From Prosthecobacter debontii (lineage in GTDB: Bacteria; Verrucomicrobiota; Verrucomicrobiia; Verrucomicrobiales; Akkermansiaceae), in NCBI GenBank assembly GCA_945873125.1, contig CAMCBV010000032.1, forward strand, positions 1 to 33,478: a DNA stretch of 33,478 nucleotides, written 5' to 3'. The notes under the pieces are model-generated. The model saw nothing but the letters and a program-made list of their open reading frames with translations. It did no database searches and had not been told where the DNA came from. The position numbers and the translations under genes are program-made. Positions 1 through 7,867 of the stretch are shown here, piece after piece (position 1 is the stretch's first letter; each line of letters starts with the position of its first letter).

Positions 1-186
1 ACCAACGCCATCTGGTATACCCTCATCGAGAGCTGCCGCCGCCGCAAAGTCGATCCATGGAAATATCTCGTCTGGATTTTTGAAGAACTGCCAAAAGTAA
101 AAGTCACCGCAGGAACTTTCTCCAGCTACACCCCCAAGGCCTACGCAAAGAGCCTAAGCCAACCACGTCTCAAAAAGACGGCGTAG
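1..186 (+). CDS. IS66-family transposase, C-terminal fragment (5' end outside the window)
   Basis: Frame 1 is open from the first base to the TAG at 184-186 and encodes 61 residues. The segment NAIWYTLIESCRRRKVDP followed by KYLVWIFEELPK matches the IS66 C-terminal domain pattern (Y-x-LIE-x-C/A ... DP-x-x-YL-x-x-x-x-x-LP). In IS66 elements this domain ends the DDE transposase TnpC, which cuts and joins the element ends. The catalytic residues are upstream and not visible here. The identification rests on this short C-terminal signature and on the IS66-like terminal repeat just downstream. Confidence 0.75.
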   Translation, partial: TNAIWYTLIESCRRRKVDPWKYLVWIFEELPKVKVTAGTFSSYTPKAYAKSLSQPRLKKTA

Positions 187-251
187 TCATAAACGTCGTA
201 AGTCATGAACCTACGACATTTACGTCAAGAGGCACTTCGTAGGACGCTTAC
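1..251 (+). mobile_element. Right end of an IS66-family insertion sequence
   Basis: The window opens inside the transposase gene of an IS66-family element, followed by a 65-bp tail ending in CGCTTAC (245-251). Read inward from that end the sequence begins GTAAGCGTCC, which agrees with the GTAAGCG start typical of IS66-family terminal inverted repeats. A transposase stop about 65 bp from the right end is also usual for this family. The tail holds several short copies of the motif GTCGTA/TACGAC, which may be subterminal repeats. The left end and the 8-bp target duplication lie outside the window, so whether the element is complete is unknown. The predicted duplicated bases next to this end are 252-259. 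Confidence 0.75.
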
Positions 252-2548
252 TTGAAACTCATGTAGGGAGCCCAGTCACCATTGCCGGTGATATCGATTT
301 CGGCGGTGATGGTGGTGGGAACCGAGGATGTTAGAGTGAGCAATTTTTTATCGTAGCCGGTCATCAGGTAGGGATCGGATTTCGTATTACTTTTGACTTT
401 GCTGTCATTCCAAGGGCCGCCGATGCCTCGGGCTTTTCCGAGTTTCCAGAGATCATCGATGTTGCCGGCCCATATGGCGGTTTTCCCGTCGGTGGAGCGA
501 ATGATATGTTTGTTGGAAGTGGGCGCATCTTTCGAAACCCCACTCATGACCAGTAAGCCGCGATAACCACAGAGGTCGTGGATAAGGCGATTGTGGGTGG
601 CGATGGGACGGACTTTGATGAGTCCACCGGCGTTGCGGGCAGGTAATTCATAAATCGTGCCATCGGCGTTAAAAATGTCGCGTTCGGTGACGATCTCGCG
701 CGCGACGCGGTAGTTGCCGAGCGGATGCTTGCCGATTTCGCCCTTGGGAAGTCTCCAGCGTTTTCCGTCCTGATCGAGAAACAGCACGGATGCCTCATCG
801 ATGACGAGAAAATCGTTTTTCGGAATGGCCGCATGTTCTTGAGTCCATGCGGGCTCGGTTTCTTTGATAATGGGTTCGAGTTCGAGTTTCTCGTTGAGTT
901 CGTAGTAACCGATGGATGCGCCGCTTGCATCGGTGGCAGCAAAAGCCATGGTGCGGGCGTTTTCGTCGAGGGCGCGGACGATGCCGCCGGTCAGTTCTTG
1001 GCCGGGTCTGGCGATGCCGTCGAAGATTGGGTCGGCTGCGGTGGATCGCTTGTCATCGTTCCGGTAGCTGAACGCGGCGGTGATGTCTTTCACATCTTGT
1101 TTGGTGCGGAGGCGGATCCATGTGCCTGGGTCGGATTTTACGAAGGAAACGTAGCTGGAGGGTTTTAAGGAAATTTCACGCAGGATTTTCCACTGGCCGT
1201 TGCCTGCGATATCGATTTCCAACACGATGTCCACATCGGAATTGTTAGAATGAGTGATGTGCAAGCAGCGTTGCTCGTAGCCGTTGAAGAGGAAGGAATC
1301 GGACGGGGTGTTGGCGGCCACGTTTTCCGTTTCCCAAACCATACCGCGACCGATTTCCGGACCGAAGGTATCGATTTGATCCGGTTCCACAAACCAGAGA
1401 TTAGATTGCGATTGTGCGGCGGCGATTTCGCCTTTGGCTTCACGCTTGTTAAGGAATTCGGCTTTGGCTGTGTCGTCACAACCGAAGACCACATGATTGC
1501 CCCAGCGGGCGAAGTCGCCGATAACTTTCAAATAGTTCGAGCGAGGAGAAATACCGGCGGAATTGGTGCTGCTGAATGTTTTCGGAAAACGCCACAAGCT
1601 GCCATGCATCGTCATGAGGAAATCGTTTTCGCCGATCTCGCGGATGCGCGGCCATTCGGTATTCCAACCGTGAGCGCCGTCATAGGAATGCGAGGCTTTG
1701 GGTATGCGGTAGAACGTCCAGCCCGTGGCCGGCTCGCGCAGGGCGAGGATGGCGGATTTGTTGTCCCAGCCTGTGGCCCAGATCCGATCGGTGGAAGGGT
1801 TGGCGTTTCCTTCGATTCCACCTGGACCGGTAACTTCGGTGAACTGGTTGCGCCGTACGACTTTCCATGAATCCGATTTTCCGTCCCATTCAGCGAGGAC
1901 GCCGGAGGGGATGCGGGGATTGGAGAGGGCATCTTTGGATTTTTCTCCGTTGTTAGAATAGATCAACACACCTTGTCCCGAATACAGGCCTTTGCCATGA
2001 TAGCCGGGAAGATTGGCATAGCGGCGACCTTTGGGCGGCTGACCCTTTTGTGCTTGTGAGTCCGCGAACAACTCGGTGACCGCGAGGGTTTTCACATCCA
2101 CTTCGTAAATACCTTCCTCCATCGTGGCATGATATATTTTTCCTGCCGGATCTGTTAGGTGGCGCGCGTTTCCGGTGTGCCTACCCGGCATTTTATCGTA
2201 CGGAATCGCGCGGACTTCACCGGATTTTCCGACTGCGTAGGGGCCGATGAAAAGTTGCTCCGATTCTTTGTGAATCATGCGGTTGGCGGGGGTGCCGCCG
2301 ATGGACTCGGGGTGGATGGTTTGGGTGAGATCTTTGGAAATCGAATAAATTTTGTCGTCCGAGCCGCTCGGTTGATGCGGCGCGTAGGTGATGACCCAGA
2401 GTTTATCTGCCCATGGCACCACCGCGCCGGTGCCGCACTCTTTTTCGGAGTTGAACATCGCGAGATGGGGATAGATGCCGGATAGCTGAGGTGGTGCTGC
2501 GTTACTTGTGAGAGTGAGTAATGCGAAAAGCAGGTAGCTGGGTTTCAT
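248..2548 (-). CDS. Secreted protein of unknown function, 3' end truncated by the IS66 insertion
   Basis: This encodes 766 residues from the ATG at 2548, chosen because it begins a clean signal peptide (MKPSYLLFALLTLTSNAA). The frame stays open 22 codons further upstream, but that sequence is not signal-like. The mature part is rich in short motifs suggestive of a beta-propeller (repeated D-G-K/W and G-N-x-W segments), but no enzyme motif was recognised. A segment near residues 415-480 (SD-x-x-L-x-x-GY then EIDIAGNGQW) recurs at the C-terminus (SD-x-x-L-x-x-GY then EIDITGNGDW). The second copy stops abruptly at MSFK where the first copy runs on for about 35 residues. The last G of the Lys codon and the TAA stop come from the IS terminal repeat, so the native C-terminus is missing. 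It follows the thioredoxin-like gene on the same strand after 67 bp and may be cotranscribed. Whether the shortened product works is unknown. Confidence 0.8.
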   Translation of the reverse strand: MKPSYLLFALLTLTSNAAPPQLSGIYPHLAMFNSEKECGTGAVVPWADKLWVITYAPHQPSGSDDKIYSISKDLTQTIHPESIGGTPANRMIHKESEQLFIGPYAVGKSGEVRAIPYDKMPGRHTGNARHLTDPAGKIYHATMEEGIYEVDVKTLAVTELFADSQAQKGQPPKGRRYANLPGYHGKGLYSGQGVLIYSNNGEKSKDALSNPRIPSGVLAEWDGKSDSWKVVRRNQFTEVTGPGGIEGNANPSTDRIWATGWDNKSAILALREPATGWTFYRIPKASHSYDGAHGWNTEWPRIREIGENDFLMTMHGSLWRFPKTFSSTNSAGISPRSNYLKVIGDFARWGNHVVFGCDDTAKAEFLNKREAKGEIAAAQSQSNLWFVEPDQIDTFGPEIGRGMVWETENVAANTPSDSFLFNGYEQRCLHITHSNNSDVDIVLEIDIAGNGQWKILREISLKPSSYVSFVKSDPGTWIRLRTKQDVKDITAAFSYRNDDKRSTAADPIFDGIARPGQELTGGIVRALDENARTMAFAATDASGASIGYYELNEKLELEPIIKETEPAWTQEHAAIPKNDFLVIDEASVLFLDQDGKRWRLPKGEIGKHPLGNYRVAREIVTERDIFNADGTIYELPARNAGGLIKVRPIATHNRLIHDLCGYRGLLVMSGVSKDAPTSNKHIIRSTDGKTAIWAGNIDDLWKLGKARGIGGPWNDSKVKSNTKSDPYLMTGYDKKLLTLTSSVPTTITAEIDITGNGDWAPYMSFK

Positions 2549-2615
2549 AAGCAGGTGCGGGAATGAAGTTTTGGCGGGATGAGATTTCTTATACAAAGCC
2601 AAACTCGCACTCAAC

Positions 2616-3203
2616 CTATCTACCCACAGGAAACCAACGTGGCTCTGTGCCAGGTTTCCATTTGATGTTGCAGCCGCTGCTTGGGATTCCTTTTTTTGGT
2701 GGTTGGTCCGCCAGAAGAGATTTCACGGCTGCTTTGAGATCTGCCCCAGTGGCGGGTTTCCCTGAGCTCGGGCGTGAATCGTCAAATTGTCCTGTGTAGA
2801 AGACTTTTCCCTCGCGATCGAGAAGGAAGAAATCCGGAGTGCAAGCTGCACCATAGGATTTGGCGATCATCTGGGTTTGATCAATCAGGTAGGGAAAATT
2901 CCAGCTGTGCTCCGCAGCGAATTCCTTCATCGGCTCAGGGCCGTCTTGGGGATATTTATCGAGATCGTTGGAATTGATCACGATGGTGTTCAGGCCTTTT
3001 GGGGCGGCTTCGGCGGCGAATTCGCTTAGAGCCTTGGCAAGATGGATGACGAATGGACAATGATTGCAGGCAAAAACGATCAACGTTCCGTTTTTACCGG
3101 CTAAATGATGCAGAGAATGGATTTTTCCCCATGCATCCGGTAGTTCAAAACTCGGCGCCAAGTTGTTAAGCTCCAGTTCGAAAGTCGATAATACCACTGA
3201 CAT
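2616..3203 (-). CDS. Thioredoxin-fold protein of the AhpC/TSA-like CNHCP type
   Basis: The protein has 195 residues and no signal peptide, so it is probably cytoplasmic. The N-terminal part (APSFELPDAWGK) is typical of peroxiredoxin/TlpA-like proteins. The redox motif C-N-H-C-P lies near residues 46-50 after the beta strand GTLIVFA, and the cis-proline region appears as ACTPDFFLLD. These features define a widespread family annotated as thioredoxin family or redoxin-domain protein. Its likely role is thiol-disulfide exchange or peroxide reduction, but the substrate cannot be read from the sequence. A C-terminal tail carries an additional Cys in SSGCNIKWKPG, which is conserved in many relatives. 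Start ATG at 3203, with a weak GAAG six bases upstream. It is divergent from the MoeB-rhodanese gene. Confidence 0.85.
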   Translation of the reverse strand: MSVVLSTFELELNNLAPSFELPDAWGKIHSLHHLAGKNGTLIVFACNHCPFVIHLAKALSEFAAEAAPKGLNTIVINSNDLDKYPQDGPEPMKEFAAEHSWNFPYLIDQTQMIAKSYGAACTPDFFLLDREGKVFYTGQFDDSRPSSGKPATGADLKAAVKSLLADQPPKKGIPSSGCNIKWKPGTEPRWFPVGR

Positions 3204-3290
3204 GGTCGACTTCTAAACGCGCTTATCGTGGCGTGCAACCGAAGTCTTTCGTGGATTTTAAGTTTCATATTTGAAAATTTACAGTTACCC

Positions 3291-4412
3291 GTGGACGTGC
3301 TCACACCGGCAGAACAAGTCCGATACTCCCGCCATCTCCTTATTCCTGAGATCGGTGAAAGCGGTCAGCTGCGTTTGAAGAACGCCTCAGTGCTCTTAAT
3401 CGGCACCGGAGGACTCGGTTCTCCGGCCGCGCTTTACCTTGCAGCTGCGGGGATAGGCAAGCTCGGCTTGGTTGATCCTGATACGGTCGATCTCTCCAAT
3501 CTCCAGCGTCAATTGTTACACTGCGATTCCACGATAGGAAAATCCAAACTCGATTCCGCCGCCGCGCGTCTTCGTGAAACCAATCCACATCTCGAGCTCG
3601 AACTCCATCCCGTCCGCTTCACACCAGAAAACGCGATCTCGATTGCAGAAAAATACGATATCATCATCGACGGCTCGGATAATTTCCCCACACGTTTCCT
3701 TTCCAACGATACAGCGTTCTTTTTGAAGAAGCCACTTGTCTACGGTGCGATCCATCGCTTCGACGGGCAAATGACCGTCTTTGCTCCGCACCTCGGCGGT
3801 CCTTGCTATCGGTGTTTGTTGCCGGAAATTCCACGATCCGGCGCGGTGCCTAACTGCGCGGAGGCCGGTGTCCTCGGTGTTCTGCCCGGTATGATAGGAA
3901 CGCTACAGGCGATGGAGGCGATCAAGCTCATTCTCGGCATAGGCGAAACACCCATTGGCAAACTTTTGATCTACGATGCGCTTCGCACTTCATTCCGTTC
4001 GCTCAAGCTATCCCGAGATCCCGCTTGTCGGCTCTGTGGGGAAAAGCCCACAATTACCTCCGTTTTGAACTCCGAAACCACCGCAAATCCCTCTTGCCAA
4101 ATCACCGATTCCACCATGCAAACCATCACCGCCGCCGAACTTAAAGACCGCCTCGATTCAGGAAACCTGAACGCCCTTCTCATCGATGTCCGCGAAGAAG
4201 CGGAATGGCAGGTTGTCAATATTCCACAAGCCAAGCTTGTGCCTCTGCAAACCATCCCGAGCCACGCACCGAATCTCCCAAAAGACGTGGAAATCATTAT
4301 CCACTGCAAAGCCGGCATGCGTTCCGCCCGAGCCTGCGAATACCTGATGTCGATTGGCTTTGAAAACGTCACCAATGTCGAAGGCGGCATGGACGCGTTT
4401 CAGAAGCTATGA
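3291..4412 (+). CDS. MoeB/ThiF-type adenylyltransferase fused to a rhodanese domain
   Basis: This encodes 373 residues from a GTG at 3291. A GTG at 3228 is also in frame, but homologous proteins start about ten residues before RYSRHLLIPEIG, which favours 3291. The E1-like domain has the nucleotide loop GTGGLGSP (residues 38-45), the arginine finger region NLQRQ (70-74), zinc cysteine pairs CYRC (172-175) and CRLC (246-249), and the Cys in AVPNC (189), the family's active cysteine position. The C-terminal rhodanese domain carries the loop HCKAGMRSA with catalytic Cys339. Such fusions activate the C-terminal Gly-Gly of a ubiquitin-like sulfur carrier (MoaD or ThiS type) by adenylation and load persulfide sulfur on it, as in MOCS3/Uba4. 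No carrier protein is encoded nearby, so the pathway served (molybdopterin, thiamine or tRNA thiolation) is undecided. It is convergent with the next gene, 17 bp apart. Confidence 0.9.
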   Translation: MDVLTPAEQVRYSRHLLIPEIGESGQLRLKNASVLLIGTGGLGSPAALYLAAAGIGKLGLVDPDTVDLSNLQRQLLHCDSTIGKSKLDSAAARLRETNPHLELELHPVRFTPENAISIAEKYDIIIDGSDNFPTRFLSNDTAFFLKKPLVYGAIHRFDGQMTVFAPHLGGPCYRCLLPEIPRSGAVPNCAEAGVLGVLPGMIGTLQAMEAIKLILGIGETPIGKLLIYDALRTSFRSLKLSRDPACRLCGEKPTITSVLNSETTANPSCQITDSTMQTITAAELKDRLDSGNLNALLIDVREEAEWQVVNIPQAKLVPLQTIPSHAPNLPKDVEIIIHCKAGMRSARACEYLMSIGFENVTNVEGGMDAFQKL

Positions 4413-4429
4413 GCAATCCAGTATTGTGC

Positions 4430-5359
4430 TTATTCCTTCACTGCCCTCAGCCCGAGAAACAGCGGAAACTCCTCGGCGGCTTTGTGCTCGGCTTTGCTGA
4501 AGGGTCCGATCTGTGATCGGCGGTGAGAAAAAAGCTCCGTGCATTTTTTGACACCCATGCCTGCCGCGCCAATGGCTGTTAGAAGATCTGCCAAAGGCCG
4601 ATGGTAAAACACCGTGCCTTCGCCGGTGTTGAGGCCGGGGCGGGTTTGGATCGCAATCTCAAGCGCAGAACCATATTTGTCCAAACGGCGGAATTGAATT
4701 TTCTGATCACCATCCCAACCCCAATGACTTTCTTTGGGAATTCGGAAACACGGATGCATCATCACGATTGCAAAGCTTCCGCCCGGCTTGAGTGCGGAGG
4801 AAACGTTTCGCATCAGCGCATCCGCATCCGGCACATCGTGCACCGCCATCACGCAGGCGGCTTTGTCAAAACTTCCATTCGCCCAAGGAGCTTTCCCGCA
4901 AGCATCGGCAACCTCGAAACTCACCCGTGAGTCATTTCCATATCGTTGGCTCGCCGAGGAAATGAGCTTGTCACTCGCATCGACCCCATGAATTTTACCC
5001 GCACCTGCCGTGAGCAAATGTTTCACTAGCACTCCTTGGCCGCAGCAGACATCCACCACCGCATCGCCTTTTTGAATATCGAGTAGTGCCATGACTCCGG
5101 GCAGAATCACGTTCTGATGATAATCCGATCCATCCGCGCCAACGAGCTTGTCATACCAACCCGCGACTCCATCCCAGCCTCTGTCATTTCCAGGCTGAGG
5201 CGGTCCGCCAGCGCCGGACTTAATCGCGAATTTCTTGGCTGGGATCGGCCCTTTGGGGTTTCCTTTGTGGGAAAAGGATTTCCCTCTGCGTTTGCCATCG
5301 TGACGTTCCATTTCCGCAAATAAGCCCTCATCTGCTGCTTCTGGCGATGAAAAATCCAC
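4430..5359 (-). CDS. Class I SAM-dependent methyltransferase
   Basis: This encodes 309 residues from a GTG at 5359. An ATG at 5311 (MERHDGKRRG) is an alternative start. Residues 1-60 are a basic, glycine- and proline-rich tail of low complexity. The Rossmann methyltransferase domain starts near residue 65. Motif I reads VVDVCCGQG (101-109), the acidic residue binding the SAM ribose is D127 in GVDASD, motif II/III lies in ADACGKAPW, and the post-motif is SALKPGGSFAIVMMHPC. The fold class is clear, but the substrate is not: small molecules, quinones and RNA are all possible for this Methyltransf_11/25 type. The gene is convergent with the MoeB-rhodanese gene and divergent from the aminotransferase gene. 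Confidence 0.85.
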   Translation of the reverse strand: MDFSSPEAADEGLFAEMERHDGKRRGKSFSHKGNPKGPIPAKKFAIKSGAGGPPQPGNDRGWDGVAGWYDKLVGADGSDYHQNVILPGVMALLDIQKGDAVVDVCCGQGVLVKHLLTAGAGKIHGVDASDKLISSASQRYGNDSRVSFEVADACGKAPWANGSFDKAACVMAVHDVPDADALMRNVSSALKPGGSFAIVMMHPCFRIPKESHWGWDGDQKIQFRRLDKYGSALEIAIQTRPGLNTGEGTVFYHRPLADLLTAIGAAGMGVKKCTELFSHRRSQIGPFSKAEHKAAEEFPLFLGLRAVKE

Positions 5360-5449
5360 CCCGTGGGTTGGGACTCCTTCGTAAAAAGCACGAATTTATA
5401 AGGAATTACGGATTTCTTAATAAAAATCACATTTTCCGCATAAAATTCG

Positions 5450-5568
5450 TTGACCCGAATCCACTCCTGTGTTTCTTTTTTCGCGTCGCAAGACAAGGCG
5501 GCTCGACTGAACGTCCCTTTGGGTTTTTGGGTTTTTCCCGGGGATAATCGGTCGAGCCGCATTTTTTT
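5450..5568 (+). ncRNA. Candidate small RNA ending in an orphan intrinsic terminator
   Basis: A near-perfect stem pairs GCGGCTCGACTGA (5498-5510) with 5548-5560 (12 Watson-Crick pairs and one G-T). It encloses a G/T-rich loop and is followed by seven T residues (5562-5568). The shape is a plus-strand intrinsic terminator, yet it sits between two divergently transcribed genes, so no annotated plus-strand gene ends here. A TTGACC at 5450-5455 could be a -35 element, but no good -10 follows at 17 bp. Either a short untranslated RNA is made from this spacer or the hairpin is a relic. The 66-codon plus-strand frame overlapping it has no coding character. Confidence 0.3.
5498..5568 (+). terminator. 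Intrinsic terminator hairpin in a divergent spacer
   Basis: A 13-bp stem (5498-5510 with 5548-5560) with a 37-nt loop is followed by T7. On the opposite strand the stem is not followed by a T-run, so the direction is plus. Confidence 0.6.
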
Positions 5569-5574
5569 GCCCAG

Positions 5575-5691
5575 ATGGCAGGGACGTTTGCCCCTAAATG
5601 TCCATATCTGACGGCATTAAAAATCACATCGCGCGCGCTCCGTCTTAAGGGCCGCTGGATATGGACGGGTTAAGATAACCGTCCCTGCCAT
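5575..5691. repeat. REP-like palindromic pair, 117 bp
   Basis: Two 33-bp units face each other. The outer 12 bp ATGGCAGGGACG (5575-5586) repeats inverted at 5680-5691, and the inner 8 bp GTCCATAT (5600-5607) repeats inverted at 5659-5666. Each unit has exactly 13 intervening bases, which differ between the two. The right unit alone folds into a hairpin (GGACGG at 5663-5668 with CCGTCC at 5679-5684). The pair of inverted hairpin units resembles REP/BIME elements. It lies just upstream of the aminotransferase start. Confidence 0.65.
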
Positions 5692-5730
5692 AGTCCTTGA
5701 TATGTGCGCCAGAGTTTCTCTAATGGCGGC

Positions 5731-6561
5731 ATGGCAATCGTTTGGTGCGACGGAAAATATCTGGATGAGACCGAGTTCCGGGTTTCACCCACAGATCGCG
5801 GCCTGTGCCATGGGTTGAGTTTGTTTGAAACGATTCTGAGTGTCGATGGTCAGCCAAAACTCGTCGTCGAGCATTTCAGGCGTTTGAAAGGCGGGCTCCT
5901 GCGGTTGAACATCCGCCGTATCGAATTGGATGATTACGCTTTGGAAGAGGTGATGATCGAACTTCTCAGGCGCAATGGTCTCGAGAGCGGTATGGCTCGG
6001 ATCCGTTTTACCTTATCGATGGGAGAAGGTCCTGTTAATTTAATAGATAGCGGCCATGCATGGAAATGGATCACAGTTTCCAGGGTTGAACCGGAAGCAA
6101 TCGGATTGCGCCTAACGCTCGCACCATGGCGTAAGGACAATGAAAGCATGCTGAGTGGAATCAAAACCGGCAATTACGCAGAACATCTGATCGCTCTGGA
6201 TATGGCACGCCACGAAGGTTTTGATGAAATGCTTTTTTTCAATACCTCCGATGAGCTTTGTGAAGCTTCAATGGCAAACGTGTTCCTCATTCGTGACAAT
6301 GAACTCTATACTCCCGGTCTTGATAGCGGCTGCCTTCCCGGCGTGACCCGTGAGCTTATGATCAGAATGGCTGCGAGCCAGAAAATCCCATGTCATACCA
6401 AGTCGCTGAGCAAGAAAGATCTCAGTAAAGCAGAGGGGATTTTCCTGACTTCTTCGATCAAAGGACCTGTTTGGGTTTCATCCTTCCAAGCCAGAGCTTA
6501 TCCCGTTCTTCCCGTATTCGATAAATTGCGAAACCTTTGGCTGGAAAGTATGCGGAAATAA
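5731..6561 (+). CDS. Class IV PLP-dependent aminotransferase (4-amino-4-deoxychorismate lyase-like)
   Basis: This encodes 276 residues from the ATG at 5731. A GTG at 5704 is in frame but adds nothing family-like, and the fold IV proteins start near IVWCDGKYL. Visible signatures are DRGLCHGLSLFETI (22-35), the PLP lysine in GIKTGNY (Lys145), and E-A-S-x-A-N-V-F (179-185), whose Glu and Asn contact the cofactor. This set is shared by PabC (aminodeoxychorismate lyase, folate pathway), D-amino acid and branched-chain aminotransferases. The length and the sequence around Lys145 resemble PabC most, but that assignment is not secure. No folate gene is adjacent. A small GC hairpin (CCCC-GAAT-GGGG, 6567-6578) follows the stop, without a T-run. 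Confidence 0.8.
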   Translation: MAIVWCDGKYLDETEFRVSPTDRGLCHGLSLFETILSVDGQPKLVVEHFRRLKGGLLRLNIRRIELDDYALEEVMIELLRRNGLESGMARIRFTLSMGEGPVNLIDSGHAWKWITVSRVEPEAIGLRLTLAPWRKDNESMLSGIKTGNYAEHLIALDMARHEGFDEMLFFNTSDELCEASMANVFLIRDNELYTPGLDSGCLPGVTRELMIRMAASQKIPCHTKSLSKKDLSKAEGIFLTSSIKGPVWVSSFQARAYPVLPVFDKLRNLWLESMRK

Positions 6562-6731
6562 CTCAACCCCGAATGGGGATTGATCGGGTAAATATAGAAT
6601 TTTAAGCGCGAATCATAAGAACAGGCGCGAATTTGAGAGAGTGGATAGATCAAGTTTACAACTTTCAAATTTGAAACATTCTTGAAATTCTTAGTAATTT
6701 TTAATCTAGAGGATTTTATCCGCAGCTAAAT

Positions 6732-6779
6732 CAATCTACCTAAGTGAGGATTTTTCCTTCCCGAACGCAGGGTAGATTG
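6732..6779. promoter_or_regulatory. 9-bp inverted repeat in the leader of the isomerase operon
   Basis: CAATCTACC (6732-6740) and GGTAGATTG (6771-6779) are perfect inverted copies with a 30-nt spacer. The right arm ends 39 bp before the ATG at 6819. It could be an operator or an mRNA stem in the leader. A 14-bp perfect palindrome TTTCAAATTTGAAA lies upstream at 6663-6676. Function is inferred from position only. Confidence 0.3.
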
Positions 6780-6818
6780 TCCAATATCCTGTCCGTAACC
6801 CCAATCCTAATTAAACTT

Positions 6819-7862
6819 ATGTCACGTCCAGTCACACTTTTTACCGGCCAGTGGGCCGATCTTCCACTCGAAAAACTCGCCCCGCTCGCTGCGGAAATGG
6901 GCTATGACGGTCTCGAACTCGCATGCTGGGGAGATCACTTCGATGTTGAACAAGCAAACGCGAAAAAAAATTATATCAAAGAGAAATGGGAGCTTCTCGC
7001 TGATCACGGCCTGACTTCCTATGCGATTTCCAGTCACCTCGTCGGTCAGGCAATCTGCGACAATATCGATGAGCGTCACAAGGCCATCTTGCCGCCACAC
7101 GTTTGGGGTAATGGCGATCCGGAAGGTGTTCGCAAACGCGCCGCCAAGGAGATGATCGCTACCGGAAAAGCCGCGCGCAAATTTTTCAACGCCAAGCCGG
7201 GTCGCAAAGGCAAAGACGAATTCCCAGCCGTCGTCAACGGCTTCACAGGATCGTCCATCTGGCATGGGCTTTACGCGTTCCCTCCAACCAGCCAGGCATT
7301 CTACGAAAAAGGCTTTCAGGATTTCGCCAAACGGTTCACTCCCATCCTCGATGCGTTTGACAAAGAAAACATCAACTTCGCCCTTGAAGTTCACCCGACC
7401 GAAATCGCCTTCGACATCGCCACCGCACAGCGCGCGCTCAAAGCGGTGAAAAATCACAAGCGCTTCGGCTTTAACTACGATCCCTCCCACCTCGGTTACC
7501 AAGGTGTGGATTACATCAAATTCATCCGAGATCTCGGTCACCGCATTTTCCACGTCCACATGAAGGATGTGTGGTGGGGTCATGGTGATGGCTCCGTCGG
7601 CGTATTCGGCGGCAGCACCGACTTCGGCGATTCGCGTCGTTTCTGGGATTTCCGTTCGCTCGGCCATGGTGACATCGAGTTTGAGGACATCATTGTCGCG
7701 CTCAACGATCTCAAATACGCGGGTCCGCTCTCCGTCGAGTGGGAAGATATCCGCATGGATCGCGTACACGGTGCAACCGAAGCGGCTGCATTTGTGAGAA
7801 ACGTCGATTTCCCGGGTTCCAATGTCGCGTTCGATGCCGCGTTCGATAAATCCAACCAATAA
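6819..7862 (+). CDS. Sugar phosphate isomerase/epimerase (AP endonuclease family 2 TIM barrel)
   Basis: This encodes 347 residues from the ATG at 6819. The frame runs 25 codons further upstream, but those codons are not family-like. The protein starts with the first barrel strand ([18 protein letters not shown] then [14 protein letters not shown]). The divalent-metal ligands expected for this superfamily appear in order: E in ALEVHPTE, D in [12 protein letters not shown] in FHVHMKD and E in LSVEWED. A signature [13 protein letters not shown] segment precedes HGDIEFEDI. It probably isomerises or epimerises a sugar or inositol-type compound in the cytoplasm. Five bases separate it from the downstream oxidoreductase, and this pairing is typical of carbohydrate utilisation loci in Verrucomicrobiota and Planctomycetota. 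The exact substrate is unknown. Confidence 0.9.
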   Translation: MSRPVTLFTGQWADLPLEKLAPLAAEMGYDGLELACWGDHFDVEQANAKKNYIKEKWELLADHGLTSYAISSHLVGQAICDNIDERHKAILPPHVWGNGDPEGVRKRAAKEMIATGKAARKFFNAKPGRKGKDEFPAVVNGFTGSSIWHGLYAFPPTSQAFYEKGFQDFAKRFTPILDAFDKENINFALEVHPTEIAFDIATAQRALKAVKNHKRFGFNYDPSHLGYQGVDYIKFIRDLGHRIFHVHMKDVWWGHGDGSVGVFGGSTDFGDSRRFWDFRSLGHGDIEFEDIIVALNDLKYAGPLSVEWEDIRMDRVHGATEAAAFVRNVDFPGSNVAFDAAFDKSNQ

Positions 7863-7867
7863 AAATC

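Noticed and set aside
725..1961. Several plus-strand open frames of 60-206 codons inside 248-2548
   Set aside because: They are opposite-strand shadows of the secreted-protein gene, with no domain, start context or family pattern.
5347..5547. 66-codon plus-strand frame in the aminotransferase-methyltransferase spacer
   Set aside because: It starts inside the methyltransferase gene, overlaps a terminator hairpin and has no protein-like character.
6563..6583. GC hairpin after the aminotransferase gene, as a terminator
   Set aside because: Four strong pairs only and no T-run; too weak to call.
6822..7859. A 345-codon minus-strand frame
   Set aside because: It mirrors the isomerase gene, whose product has clear family motifs; the antisense product has none.
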